Shown one piece after another: positions 21,146 through 21,223 of a stretch of DNA of 21,223 nucleotides. Source of the stretch: a virus; the IMG/VR virus record IMGVR_UViG_3300036832_000314, positions 1 through 21,223 of that record; one strand, 5' to 3'. Below the pieces are notes generated by a model. The model saw only the letters and a program-made list of their open reading frames with translations, had not been told where the DNA came from and ran no database searches. The position numbers and the translations under genes are program-made. Within the stretch, counting starts at the first letter, position 1; each line of letters starts with the position of its first letter.

Positions 21146-21223
21146 ATGTAGTATTTTATTCTACAAAATCGATTTATAAAGTATATAGATTTTCGAGCGG
21201 CCGCCGCGCGGCGAATTACGGGG

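Larger units (their letters stand above)
20847..21223. other. 377-bp non-coding leader, repeat-rich, upstream of the capsid-like gene
   Basis: No ORF is supported here on either strand. It holds a run of T6 and G tracts with tandem repeats next to the gene, two longer direct repeats further out, and an AT-rich stretch (about 21145-21194) with an inverted repeat TGTAG-9-CTACA (21147-21165). The composition differs from the coding part. A promoter or regulatory region for the late operon is likely by position, but no clear -35/-10 pair was found. The outermost 25 bases are GC-rich again and hold a GCGGCCGC palindrome. Confidence 0.5.

Noticed and set aside
21196-21223. NotI-type GCGGCCGC sequence as possible cloning-vector remnant
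   Set aside because: An isolated 8-base site in GC-rich DNA is not enough; no polylinker or vector sequence follows within the window.

Overview
This window is the structural-gene block of a tailed phage or prophage with a contractile tail (myovirus type). The virion genes lie almost without exception on the minus strand and read from right to left; many adjacent genes overlap by 4 to about 20 bases, as in one long late operon. The head genes are of the HK97 fold type (large terminase, U35-type prohead protease fused to a major capsid protein, HK97-type portal, gp6-like connector). The left end turns into a Mu-like tail module (DUF2635 protein followed by tail sheath). Base composition is GC-rich and the proteins look proteobacterial, perhaps from an alphaproteobacterial host, but there is no host gene in the window, so the host is a guess.

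Layout in transcription order. (1) 21223-20847: a non-coding leader with two families of direct repeats and an AT-rich stretch. (2) 20846-18512: a second, stand-alone capsid-like protein, a 35-residue membrane peptide, a glycine-rich fibre-like protein and a 32-residue membrane peptide. (3) 18511-16877: large terminase. (4) 16868-12248: two large cargo- or effector-like proteins, one with a ParB-like domain and a C-terminal R-S-E type ADP-ribosyltransferase domain, plus a 52-residue basic protein. (5) 12162-10538: a TPR/glycosyltransferase-9-like protein and a SAM methyltransferase. (6) 10060-10551: an HNH-AP2 endonuclease, the only plus-strand gene. (7) 10032-5682: protease-capsid fusion, a small coiled-coil protein and the portal. 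(8) 5758-2862: a collagen-like protein, a gp6-like connector, an AT-hook protein and a head-tail joining protein. (9) 2865-1: a tail-terminator-like protein with an IPT/TIG domain, the DUF2635 protein and the tail sheath, which runs off the left edge.

The most striking discovery is that the sheath gene is split after codon 15 by a 260-base group I intron whose P1-P9 helices can be drawn from the sequence. Splicing restores a conventional sheath N-terminus. The other features of most interest are two paralogous capsid proteins in one late operon, and a set of short N-terminal tags (an aromatic YW..YF segment, a PRDPxG[RK]WTxGG segment and a Cys/Trp repeat) shared between the effector proteins and the capsid protease. 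These tags suggest a common signal for loading proteins into the head.
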